A stretch of DNA of 64,000 nucleotides from UA16 sp042095135 (GTDB taxonomy: Bacteria; Bacteroidota; Bacteroidia; Flavobacteriales_D; Sanyastnellaceae), in contig JBELBV010000003.1 in NCBI GenBank assembly GCA_042095135.1, positions 50,646 to 114,645 on the forward strand, read 5' to 3'. The position numbers and the translations under genes are program-made. Under the pieces are notes generated by a model. It made no database searches. It saw nothing but the letters and a program-made list of their open reading frames with translations, and was not told the DNA's origin. Each line of letters opens with the position of its first letter. Positions within the stretch are counted from its first letter, which is position 1. Shown here in pieces: positions 16,375 through 24,084 of the stretch.

Positions 16375-16821
16375 TCAGAACCAGCCGTACGCCTCAAAGC
16401 CCGGTCGGAAGGGCCAAGGAATACTTGCGACGATGAGCAGGAGCGCAATGCCGAAGTACCGCAATTGGCGCTTGTGCTTCATGTCATCTGATGCCGCCCG
16501 CTTGGTGAGGCTGTGCCCCAAGGTCCCAAACAAGATGGCCAACAGCATGCCCACGAGGTGTTCCACGGTAAAGAACCGCATGACCGTAGACTCCATCACA
16601 CCGGGTTGACCGAGCATGGATGCCCATCCTTTCATCATGTACAAGGCCAGGCCCAGCAAGAGCTGGATGTGCATGGAAATCATGGTGAACAGGCCCAATT
16701 TGGCCTGACCTGCTGTGAAGGACGATTGGCGGTTTTGCCACGCCTTGACAAGGGTCACGACGAGCAATGCAAGAACCACCCAGCGCAAGGCGCTGTGCAT
16801 GTGTTGGAATCCAGTAATCAT
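16375..16821 (-). CDS. Four-helix membrane protein, cytochrome b-like (Bacteroidota family)
   Basis: A 148-residue protein with four predicted membrane helices. Histidines are placed at the helix ends in a way seen in small cytochrome b-like proteins of this phylum: HMHSALRW (about 7-14), SMHIQLLLG (about 49-57), VEHLVGML (about 87-94) and LGHSL near 103. These could ligate haem, but this is inference. The ATG at 16821 lies four bases behind a perfect TATCTTTG box. It is the first gene of the operon with the cytochrome c lipoprotein, hflX, rbfA and a LolC/E permease. Confidence 0.72.
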   Translation of the reverse strand: MITGFQHMHSALRWVVLALLVVTLVKAWQNRQSSFTAGQAKLGLFTMISMHIQLLLGLALYMMKGWASMLGQPGVMESTVMRFFTVEHLVGMLLAILFGTLGHSLTKRAASDDMKHKRQLRYFGIALLLIVASIPWPFRPGFEAYGWF

Positions 16822-16825
16822 GGCA

Positions 16826-16833
16826 CAAAGATA
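16826..16833 (-). promoter_or_regulatory. -7 box of the cytochrome/hflX/rbfA operon (leaderless arrangement)
   Basis: Minus strand TATCTTTG, full TAnnTTTG match, exactly four bases before the first ATG (16821). It is the only convincing promoter seen for the five-gene operon. Confidence 0.6.
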
Positions 16834-16848
16834 GCGCCACGTGAGGGG

Positions 16849-18204
16849 TTACACCACGCCTTGGTCAATCATCGCATCGGCGACCTTGACGAAGCCGGCT
16901 ATGTTGGCACCCTTGACGTAATCCACATAGCCCGATGCATCGGTGCCATAGGTAACGCATTGCGTGTGGATGTCCTTCATGATGTTGAGCAAGCGGTCGT
17001 CAACCTCTTCGCGAGACCAGTTCATGCGCAAGCTGTTTTGGGACATTTCCAGGCCACTGGTCGCCACACCGCCGGCATTGGAAGCCTTACCCGGCGCAAA
17101 AAGGACTTTTGCGTTTTGGAAAACTTCGATTGCTTCGGGGGTAGACGGCATGTTCGCGCCTTCGGCGACGACCTGACAGCCGTTGGCGACGAGTTGCTGT
17201 GCTTCCGTCTCGTTCAATTCGTTTTGCGTGGCACATGGGAACGCGGCCTCGCACTTAACACCCCAAGGGCGCTCTCCCGAGTGGGAGGAAGCGGTTGGAT
17301 GTGCATCAGCAAATTCTGAAATCCGTCCGCGGCGAACATTTTTCAGGTCCTTGATCCAATCGAGTTGCTCGGTGGTCAGGCCATTGGGCTCGTGGATATA
17401 GCCCGATGAATCGGACATGGTAACCACCTTTCCGCCCATTTGAATCACCTTTTCGGCAGCGAACTGAGCCACATTTCCTGAACCGGAAATGACGACGTGT
17501 TTTCCCTCGAAATTTTGACCCTTGGTGTCGAGCATTTCCGCGGCAAAGTAGACCGCGCCATAGCCGGTTGCTTCCGGACGGATCAACGACCCGCCCCAGT
17601 TCCGGCCTTTGCCGGTCAAAACGCCGGTGAACTCATTCCGCAGGCGCTTGTATTGGCCGAACATGTAGCCGATTTCACGGCCACCGACGCCGATGTCACC
17701 AGCAGGCACGTCGGTATTGGGGCCAATGTGACGGGCCAGTTCGGTCATGAAGCTTTGGCAGAAGCGCATCACTTCGTTATCGGATTTCCCTTTGGGGTTG
17801 AAATTCGAACCGCCCTTTCCGCCGCCCAAGGGCAACGTCGTCAAGCTGTTCTTGAAGACCTGCTCGAAGCCCAAGAATTTCAATACGCTCAGGTTGACGC
17901 TGGGGTGAAACCGCAGTCCGCCCTTGTACGGGCCAATAGCGGAATTGAACTCGATGCGGTAGCCTTTGTTGACCTGCACCTGTCCGCTGTCATCGGTCCA
18001 AGGCACACGGAACATAACGGTCCGTTCGGGTTCAACCATGCGCTCCAAGATGCGGTTCTCCGCATACTTTGGGTGGTCAGCAATGAAAGGAATGACGGTC
18101 TCTGCAACTTCTTGCACCGCCTGAATGAACTCAGGTTCATTCGGATTCTGAGCAGTCACTTCGGCCATAAAGGCCGCAATTTGCTCGTGGTGAGGGTTAG
18201 TCAT
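16849..18204 (-). CDS. gdhA: NADP-dependent glutamate dehydrogenase
   Basis: Makes glutamate from 2-oxoglutarate and ammonium. 451 residues, the size of hexameric bacterial GDH. Active-site segments are KGGLRFHPSVNLSVLKFLG, the lysine-rich LGGGKGGSNFNPKGKSD (about 125-141) and the DIGVGGREIGYMFGQYKRL that follows; the nucleotide-binding fold begins at VISGSGNVAQFAAEK. The ATG at 18204 is preferred over a TTG one codon earlier. A perfect TAGATTTG box lies 28 bases upstream, between gdhA and the SDR gene, so gdhA can be transcribed on its own. Confidence 0.96.
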   Translation of the reverse strand: MTNPHHEQIAAFMAEVTAQNPNEPEFIQAVQEVAETVIPFIADHPKYAENRILERMVEPERTVMFRVPWTDDSGQVQVNKGYRIEFNSAIGPYKGGLRFHPSVNLSVLKFLGFEQVFKNSLTTLPLGGGKGGSNFNPKGKSDNEVMRFCQSFMTELARHIGPNTDVPAGDIGVGGREIGYMFGQYKRLRNEFTGVLTGKGRNWGGSLIRPEATGYGAVYFAAEMLDTKGQNFEGKHVVISGSGNVAQFAAEKVIQMGGKVVTMSDSSGYIHEPNGLTTEQLDWIKDLKNVRRGRISEFADAHPTASSHSGERPWGVKCEAAFPCATQNELNETEAQQLVANGCQVVAEGANMPSTPEAIEVFQNAKVLFAPGKASNAGGVATSGLEMSQNSLRMNWSREEVDDRLLNIMKDIHTQCVTYGTDASGYVDYVKGANIAGFVKVADAMIDQGVV

Positions 18205-18232
18205 CAACGTACCTATTAACGTTTAAGCAACG

Positions 18233-18240
18233 CAAATCTA
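18233..18240 (-). promoter_or_regulatory. -7 box of gdhA
   Basis: Minus strand TAGATTTG, full TAnnTTTG match, 28 bases before the gdhA ATG and just after the SDR stop codon. Confidence 0.5.
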
Positions 18241-18242
18241 AT

Positions 18243-19046
18243 TCACAGGGAAGAAGTTCGGCCTCCGTCGACCGGTAAATTGATTCCAGAAATGTAACTC
18301 GCTGATGGTGAGGCTAAAAACGCGATTGCGCGTCCCACTTCTTCCGGTTCTCCGGTGCGTTTGAGGGGTACGGCAGCGGCCATTTGGGCGTGGATTTCAT
18401 CGGTTGACGCACCTGTTTTGTTGGCTTTATTGGCGATGATTTGTTCGAGGCGCGCCGTGTTGGTGGCTCCGGGCAATACGTTGTTGACGGTGATGCCATG
18501 CACTCCGACTTCATTGGCCCATGTTTTGGCCCAGTTGGCAACTGCCCCGCGAATGGTGTTGCTGACCCCGAGGTTGGCCAGCGGTTGCTTCACGCTGGTG
18601 CTGATGACGTTGATGATGCGTCCGTATCCGGCGGCCTTCATTCCTGGTAGTACCGCCTGGGCGAGCAGGTGGTTGCAAACCAAGTGCTGCTGGAAGGTGT
18701 TCATGAACGCCTCGATGTCGGCGTCGACGATGGGTCCACCTGCCGGGCCGCCTGTGTTGTTCACCAGGATGTGAACCGGTTGAGCGTTGACTACGGCTTC
18801 AATGGCTGCTTTGACCTCTTCGGGGCGGCTGAAGTCGGCTTGTGCGGTGCCGTGTCGTTCCGGTTGGGACAGTGAGCGACGCGCTTCTTCGAGCCGCTCG
18901 GCATGGCGTGCCACGAGGGTTACGCGTGCTCCCAGCCCAGCCAAGTGTTGGGCTGCCGCCAGTCCGATGCCTTGGGTGGCTCCGCACACCACCGCATGCT
19001 TTCCTTCTAGATCCAGCGGCATCCAGGGGTTGTTCGTATCGGTCAT
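18243..19046 (-). CDS. Atypical SDR-family protein lacking the catalytic Tyr/Lys
   Basis: A 267-residue Rossmann protein of the short-chain dehydrogenase family. The nucleotide loop is GATQGIGLA (about residues 18-26), NNTGGP replaces the common NNAG, and the C-terminus VPLKRTGEPEEVGRAIAFLASPSASYISG is typical of FabG-like SDRs. Aligning RIINVIS with the FabG strand before the catalytic Ser puts Ser where the catalytic Tyr should be and Arg where the Lys should be (VSNTIRG instead of YxxxK). This resembles a known subgroup annotated as 3-oxoacyl-ACP reductase-like without a full catalytic tetrad. The reaction is unknown. ATG at 19046 has a promoter-like box four bases upstream. Confidence 0.82.
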   Translation of the reverse strand: MTDTNNPWMPLDLEGKHAVVCGATQGIGLAAAQHLAGLGARVTLVARHAERLEEARRSLSQPERHGTAQADFSRPEEVKAAIEAVVNAQPVHILVNNTGGPAGGPIVDADIEAFMNTFQQHLVCNHLLAQAVLPGMKAAGYGRIINVISTSVKQPLANLGVSNTIRGAVANWAKTWANEVGVHGITVNNVLPGATNTARLEQIIANKANKTGASTDEIHAQMAAAVPLKRTGEPEEVGRAIAFLASPSASYISGINLPVDGGRTSSL

Positions 19047-19050
19047 GCGA

Positions 19051-19058
19051 CGAAGGTA
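19051..19058 (-). promoter_or_regulatory. -7 box candidate of the SDR gene (leaderless arrangement)
   Basis: Minus strand TACCTTCG, seven of eight matches to TAnnTTTG, four bases before the ATG at 19046. A TTTG lies upstream at 19075-19072 but only 13 bases away. Confidence 0.4.
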
Positions 19059-19106
19059 GCCACTCCCCCGTCAAATTGGCTGTATTTTTACCAGCAAACC
19101 CCGCCC

Positions 19107-19505
19107 ATGAAACGCATCGAACACATCGGAATTGCCGTCGCTGATTTACAAGCTGCAGAACGAATTTTCTCGGATGTTTTGGGGGAATCGCCCTTCAAGC
19201 GAGAGCACGTGGCGTCGGAGGGGGTCGATGTCAGTTTTTTCCAAACGGGTGAGAGCAAGGTGGAACTGTTGGCCAGCACTTCGGCGGATGGGCCCATCGG
19301 CCAGCACATCGCCAAGCGCGGTGAAGGCCTGCATCACCTGGCGTTTTCTGTGGACGACATCCGCGCGGAGATCAATCGGCTTAAAGGGTTGGGGTACCGC
19401 GTCATCAGCGGCCCCAAGGAGGGCGCGGACAACAAGGAGATTGCGTTCTTGCACCCGGGGGATACGAACCGCGTGTTGGTGGAGCTTTGTGCAGACCGAG
19501 GATAA
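19107..19505 (+). CDS. mce: Methylmalonyl-CoA epimerase
   Basis: Interconverts the (R) and (S) forms of methylmalonyl-CoA, between propionyl-CoA carboxylation and the B12-dependent mutase. 132 residues, a pair of VOC half-modules. The N-terminal IEHIGIAVADLQAAERIF supplies the first metal His; HHLAFSVDD supplies the second; the glutamate ligand is near the C-terminal LVELC. The cobalamin adenosyltransferase at 7210-7764 fits the same pathway; the mutase is not in the window. A TATTTTTA box at 19083-19090 lies 16 bases upstream. The gene ends directly against the convergent gene at 19506. Confidence 0.93.
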   Translation: MKRIEHIGIAVADLQAAERIFSDVLGESPFKREHVASEGVDVSFFQTGESKVELLASTSADGPIGQHIAKRGEGLHHLAFSVDDIRAEINRLKGLGYRVISGPKEGADNKEIAFLHPGDTNRVLVELCADRG

Positions 19506-20423
19506 TTACCACCGGTTCTTTTTGGCTCGCCGCTTTTGCTCTTTCAATCGCTTCTTCCGGTCTTTCTGCATTTGATCGCCAAAGAGCACCTCGCCTGGAC
19601 GGTCTTGGGAAGGCGGTTTGGCGCAATCTTCAAGGGGCTTGGGTCGCAATAGATCCCACTGCAGGGTCAGGTTCCACGGCTGGTAGTGGCCTTCGTACCA
19701 CTGCACCCGGCCGTCCCCTTCCTCAGCCAAGGGGGCCAATTGCAAGCCGTCGTACGTAGCGTGTATGCGCAGGTAACGGCCAGCGCGCGTACGCACCCCG
19801 AGGCCACCACCCAATTCCAATGCGATGCGGTCCATTGCCGGTGCGGCGCGGGTGACAAACATGCTATCCGGACCCGTCCGGCTGAACGTGCCACCCCATT
19901 CTCGGTCCCACCCGATGCCGAGCTGGGCTTCGAAGAAAAAATCGGTTTTGATCTCGAATGCGCGCTGAAGCTTGAATGTCAATTCAGTGGTCACCACCGA
20001 ACGCCCGCTGTCGAGCAGGGTGTTGGGTTGCAAGATGCTGTCCGCATTGGCGACCAAGCCGTCAAAAGTGGAGGTGGCCGCGTTACGGGTTCCTTGGAGT
20101 TCGATGAACCAGCGATCCCAGATGAGTGGCCGCCGGGCGATGCCCCAATAGCCGATGCCTAGGCGGAGGGCTTGGTTGCCCATATGGCCCCAAGTCCCGG
20201 CGTGTAGGGTATCAATGGTGCCAGTTGGGCGCACCGTTTGGTAGACGACGGGCACTGAATCGGGCCGGGCATTGAATGCGTGGTACCCCATGGCGTAGGT
20301 CCAGCCTTGGTTGCGGAACGTTCGGCTTTCGGCATTGAACGGGGTGGACTGCGCCTCCGCGCCATTGAGCCCACCCACCAAGACCCAAACGAAGACCGCC
20401 GTCAGGCGCTTTGCGATTCCCAT
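19506..20423 (-). CDS. Exported protein of unknown function, probable outer-membrane barrel with basic tail
   Basis: A 305-residue protein I do not recognise. It has a signal peptide (MGIAKRLTAVFVWVLVGG, cleavage probably after AEAQ near residue 25). The body alternates aromatic and polar residues in strand-like segments (for example NQALRLGIGYWGIA, RWFIELQG, LTLQWDLL), which suggests an outer-membrane beta barrel. It ends in a lysine/arginine-rich tail of about 20 residues (KKRLKEQKRRAKKNRW), which is unusual for a barrel. It overlaps the end of the kynurenine monooxygenase gene by 22 bases and is the last gene of that operon. It has no cysteine-rich or enzymatic motif. Confidence 0.68.
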   Translation of the reverse strand: MGIAKRLTAVFVWVLVGGLNGAEAQSTPFNAESRTFRNQGWTYAMGYHAFNARPDSVPVVYQTVRPTGTIDTLHAGTWGHMGNQALRLGIGYWGIARRPLIWDRWFIELQGTRNAATSTFDGLVANADSILQPNTLLDSGRSVVTTELTFKLQRAFEIKTDFFFEAQLGIGWDREWGGTFSRTGPDSMFVTRAAPAMDRIALELGGGLGVRTRAGRYLRIHATYDGLQLAPLAEEGDGRVQWYEGHYQPWNLTLQWDLLRPKPLEDCAKPPSQDRPGEVLFGDQMQKDRKKRLKEQKRRAKKNRW

Positions 20424-21808
20424 GCGTCCAGGATGGTTTCGAAGGTTTCCGGTCGGTCCCAGTTGGTCTCGATGCCCTCTTGGGACAGGATTTTTTCCAT
20501 AATACGGTCCTGGCGCTGTCCGGCTTCCAACGCTTCTTCATACGGCGTGTGACTGAACGTGACCAGCGAGTAGAGGGGAAGCCAACGCCCGGGGTAGTTG
20601 GTGGCCAACTTGGCCTCGATTTTCTTGCGGAGTAGGAAAGCGGGATCTCCTGTTTTGTCGCGCATTTCAATGTAATTGCGCAAGGCCAACTCGAGGATGG
20701 CATCGCCGGAAGGCTTCCGCAATTCCGTGTACCGTTGCATGGTTTTTGCCCAATCTTGGGACGATTCCATGCTATCGAGCAGTTCGCTCAACACAGAGCA
20801 ATCTTCCATGCCGCTATTCATGCCTTGGCCGTAAAAGGGGACAATGGCATGGGCGGCATCTCCCATCAAGCAGATGGCATCGCCATGGTGCCAAGGATAG
20901 CATTGGGTCATAACCAATGAACTGGTTGGGTTGGCCAACCATTGTGCAGCAAAATCTGGAATCAATGGGATGACGTCCGGAAAATGCGTGCTGAAATACG
21001 CCGTGGCCGCGGCTTCTGTATCGAGTCCATTCAGTCCGTTGGGGCCATCGTAGGGCGCGAATACGGTGCACGTAAAGGTGCCGTCGGGGTTGGGCAATCC
21101 CATCAACATGAACTCACCGCGCGGCCAGATGTGCAGGGCGTCTGCCTCCATCTTGAACTGGCCGTCAGCCGTGGGACGCATCTCAATTTCCTTGTAGCCG
21201 TGTGTCAAATAGCGCTGGGCAAAATCAAAACGGTCGGTCCGCATGAGCCGATCCCGGACCGCGCTGAAGGCCCCGTCTGTGCCGAAAATCCGGTCGAATG
21301 TCTGCACGTGCGGTTGTCCCCCTCTATTGTCCAACGTCAATTCGTTGGCCTCCAAATCAATGTCAACGCAGCGGTGGTCAAAACGGTAATTGACGTGGGC
21401 GTGCTTCTCCGATTCTTCCACCAACAAGCGGTTGAGCAAAGCCCGCGAAACCGAGTAAATGCATTGTGGGTCGTCAAATTTACCCTGCGCATCCGGCAGG
21501 CCGTACGGTTGGCGGGTGAGGATGCCGTCCGTTGCATGCATGGTGCGGTGCGTGATCGGAAGGGCGATTTCACGAACCGCGTCCGCAATGCCGGATTTCT
21601 CTAGGGCGCGCCATCCCCGGTCGCTCAGGGCGAGGTTGATGCTGCGGCCTCCTTTGTAAGCTCCGGTCCGTGGGTCGGGTCGGCGTTCGAACACGTCAAC
21701 GTGGTGCCCGCGTTGTGCCAGCATCAGTGCCCAAAGGCTCCCCACTAAACCGGCGCCGACTACGGCCATTTTTTCCGGTGCCAAAGCGTGTTGTACGGGT
21801 GTGGACAT
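20402..21808 (-). CDS. kmo: Kynurenine 3-monooxygenase
   Basis: FAD- and NADPH-dependent hydroxylation of L-kynurenine to 3-hydroxykynurenine in tryptophan breakdown or de novo NAD synthesis. 468 residues. FAD-binding MAVVGAGLVGSLWALMLA (about 14-31) and the second FAD site GDAAHAIVPFYGQGMNSGMEDC (residues about 310-331) are clear; GGRSINLALSDRGW and the C-terminal FLLRKKIEAKLATNYPGRWLPLY segment are KMO-specific. No other kynurenine-pathway gene is nearby. It lies seven bases behind the trans-sulfuration gene in a five-gene operon. Confidence 0.93.
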   Translation of the reverse strand: MSTPVQHALAPEKMAVVGAGLVGSLWALMLAQRGHHVDVFERRPDPRTGAYKGGRSINLALSDRGWRALEKSGIADAVREIALPITHRTMHATDGILTRQPYGLPDAQGKFDDPQCIYSVSRALLNRLLVEESEKHAHVNYRFDHRCVDIDLEANELTLDNRGGQPHVQTFDRIFGTDGAFSAVRDRLMRTDRFDFAQRYLTHGYKEIEMRPTADGQFKMEADALHIWPRGEFMLMGLPNPDGTFTCTVFAPYDGPNGLNGLDTEAAATAYFSTHFPDVIPLIPDFAAQWLANPTSSLVMTQCYPWHHGDAICLMGDAAHAIVPFYGQGMNSGMEDCSVLSELLDSMESSQDWAKTMQRYTELRKPSGDAILELALRNYIEMRDKTGDPAFLLRKKIEAKLATNYPGRWLPLYSLVTFSHTPYEEALEAGQRQDRIMEKILSQEGIETNWDRPETFETILDAWESQSA

Positions 21809-21815
21809 GTGGTGC

Positions 21816-22985
21816 TTAGTGGACGGTGGCTTCGATGGCTTGGTGCAAATCAGCGATCAGGTCATCGGCATCTTCGACCCCGACGCTCAGCCGGACAAAT
21901 CCATCGGAGATGCCCAGTTCAGCTCGGATTTCGGCGGGTACGCTCGCATGCGTCATGGCTGCCGGATGTTCGATGAGCGACTCCACACCGCCCAAGGATT
22001 CTGCAAGGGCAAACACCTGCGTGGTTGCCACAAGGTTTTTCGCTTGATCCAAATCGTTGCCTTTGATCTCGAAGGCAATCATTCCACCAAAATCATCCAT
22101 TTGACGGGCTGCGACCTCATGACCGGGGTGGTCTTCAAACCCAGGCCAGTAGACCTTTTCGATTTTGGGGTTGTCGCGCAACCAATGCGCCACCTTGCGG
22201 CCGTTCTCGCAGCTGCGTTCTACGCGCAAGTGCAGTGTCTTCAATCCGCGCAACACCAAGAACGAATCAAAAGGTTGGGCGATGGCTCCGCAGTTGTTTT
22301 GCAAGGTGCGAAGGGGGGCATCAATGGCCTCGTCTTTCGTGACGAGCGCGCCCATCACCACATCGCTGTGGCCGCCGAGGTATTTGGTGACCGAGTGCAT
22401 GACGATGTCCGCGCCATGCTCCAGCGGGCGCTGTAGCATCGGTGAAGCGAAGGTGTTGTCCACGGCGAGCACAATGCCGCGGGGTTTCGTCAGGTCGGCA
22501 ATGGCCTGAATGTCGGTGATCTGCATCAGCGGGTTGGTCGGGCTCTCGAGCCACACCAATTTGGTCTTGTCCGAGATGGTCGCTTCCACGAGGCTGGGGT
22601 CTTGGGTGTCGACAAAATGGAATACAATGCCCATCGGTGCGTGGTTCGCTCGGAACAGCCGAGCGGTTCCGCCGTACAGGTCCTGGCCTGCGATGACTTC
22701 ATCCCCGGGTTTCAATGTCTTGAGTACCGTATCAATGGCAGCGAGTCCCGACGCAAAGGCCAGCCCGTGGGTTCCGCCTTCCAGCTCTGCAAATGCCGTT
22801 TCAAGGGCGGCTCGGGTCGGGTTGTGGCTGCGCGAATATTCCCAACCCTTGTGCACGCCAACGGCCTCTTGTACATAGGTTGATGTCTGGAAAATGGGGG
22901 TCATGATGGCCCCTGTCGATGGATCCGGCTCAACCCCAGCATGCACAGCGCGCGTGCCTTTGCCCAATTTTTTCAAGTCTTTCAT
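21816..22985 (-). CDS. Cystathionine gamma-synthase/lyase-type PLP enzyme
   Basis: A 389-residue Cys/Met-metabolism PLP enzyme. PLP lysine is Lys201 in MHSVTKYLGGHSDVV; SRSHNPTRAALETAFAELEGG and the ESPTNPLMQITDI segment are typical. It either makes cystathionine from an activated homoserine plus cysteine (MetB) or cleaves cystathionine (gamma-lyase); these motifs do not separate the two. The start ATG overlaps the stop of the upstream UPF0104 gene by four bases. The product is cytoplasmic. Confidence 0.9.
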   Translation of the reverse strand: MKDLKKLGKGTRAVHAGVEPDPSTGAIMTPIFQTSTYVQEAVGVHKGWEYSRSHNPTRAALETAFAELEGGTHGLAFASGLAAIDTVLKTLKPGDEVIAGQDLYGGTARLFRANHAPMGIVFHFVDTQDPSLVEATISDKTKLVWLESPTNPLMQITDIQAIADLTKPRGIVLAVDNTFASPMLQRPLEHGADIVMHSVTKYLGGHSDVVMGALVTKDEAIDAPLRTLQNNCGAIAQPFDSFLVLRGLKTLHLRVERSCENGRKVAHWLRDNPKIEKVYWPGFEDHPGHEVAARQMDDFGGMIAFEIKGNDLDQAKNLVATTQVFALAESLGGVESLIEHPAAMTHASVPAEIRAELGISDGFVRLSVGVEDADDLIADLHQAIEATVH

Positions 22986-24064
22986 GGTGTTACAAAGTTA
23001 CGTTCCTTTCGGCGGGTTCGAACGAGCCAACTCGGCAAGACGAAGGCCCCAGCGACGAGGTAGATGAAGTAGGTGAATGTCCGCCAAACTAGGACCACTG
23101 CCACGATGTAGGCGAATCCGGTCAAATCCCCAAGAAAAGCGGGCAAGCCGAGTTCGGCGGTGCCTGAAGACCCCGGTGTAGGGCTGATGGTAAGCACCAG
23201 CCACAGCATCAGTTGACGGGCCATCACGACCGCATGATCTAGGGAGGGGTAGAAAATCAGAAGCACCATATTTAGCGTGGCAAACCGTGCCGTCCAGCTC
23301 GAACAGGTCGCCGCGAACCCGCCTAGCCAATACCTCCAGGATGCGGATCGGATGTTGCGGGACGCCTCCAGCAAGTCGCTTGACCAAGCGTCAATGCGCT
23401 TGCTCCACCGCCGAAGGAGCCAAGTGGATCGGACCCACTGCAGCGCACGGTAGGTCCCCTGCGGCCGAATCACCAAGCCGAGCAAAATGGTGGTCGTCAA
23501 CGTGGCTATGAAGGCGTAAGCGACCCAGAAGAGTGAGCCCCATGCGGCCGATTCCAATCCCTCGGGAAACACCGATTGCCCACCGAAGCTGGCCAGCAGG
23601 AAAACAAGCGGCACAGCAATCAAGTAAAAGGCCTCATCCATCAAGGCGGTAGCGAATACCGTTGCCAAGCTTTTGCCCCATCGCATGCCGTCGCGTTTCA
23701 GGATGACCACGGCCACCGCTGAACCGCCGACAACACTTGGAGTGAGCGCAGAGGAAAGCTCCCAGAGCAGGATGTTCTCGGTGGCTTGCCGCCATGAAAA
23801 CGATTGAAAGGAGAGGATGCGCAAGCGAACGATGTAGCTGATGTCCCGGATGAGCACACACGCAACAACGCCTAATAATGCCCAGGTGGAACGCCGGGAC
23901 CATTCAAACTGTTGGAGCAGGGCCCACGAGGTGGTCGCTTCTCCGGTCTGCGGGTCACTCACTTCGTGGTGCGCACCGAACCACACCACAGCCCCAGCCG
24001 CGATTGTGCCGATGAGCAAGGGGGCAATCCATTGGGTCCATTTGAAGGGTGTGCCTTCCGCCAT
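22982..24064 (-). CDS. UPF0104 / lysylphosphatidylglycerol synthase-TM-like membrane protein (first copy)
   Basis: A 360-residue integral membrane protein with about eight to nine helices. The family signatures are RLRILSFQSFSWRQATENILLWELSSALTPSVVGGSA in the N-terminal third and the late loop ISPTPGSSGTAELGLPAFLGD, equivalent to the TPGGxGxxE motif of UPF0104/AglD proteins. These are related to the flippase part of MprF. Substrate unknown. ATG at 24064 was preferred to a GTG two codons earlier. It sits 20 bases behind the radical SAM gene and overlaps the next gene by four bases. A second member of the family is at 27635-28606. Confidence 0.85.
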   Translation of the reverse strand: MAEGTPFKWTQWIAPLLIGTIAAGAVVWFGAHHEVSDPQTGEATTSWALLQQFEWSRRSTWALLGVVACVLIRDISYIVRLRILSFQSFSWRQATENILLWELSSALTPSVVGGSAVAVVILKRDGMRWGKSLATVFATALMDEAFYLIAVPLVFLLASFGGQSVFPEGLESAAWGSLFWVAYAFIATLTTTILLGLVIRPQGTYRALQWVRSTWLLRRWSKRIDAWSSDLLEASRNIRSASWRYWLGGFAATCSSWTARFATLNMVLLIFYPSLDHAVVMARQLMLWLVLTISPTPGSSGTAELGLPAFLGDLTGFAYIVAVVLVWRTFTYFIYLVAGAFVLPSWLVRTRRKERNFVTP

Positions 24065-24084
24065 GCCCACAAGTTACCTCACAC

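Noticed and set aside
15225..16436. Open frame of 403 codons antisense to hflX and cytochrome c
   Set aside because: Composition typical of an antisense shadow; both genes underneath are certain.
23005..23030. GGTTCGAAC, a T-loop-like sequence
   Set aside because: Inside the UPF0104 coding region with no cloverleaf around it.
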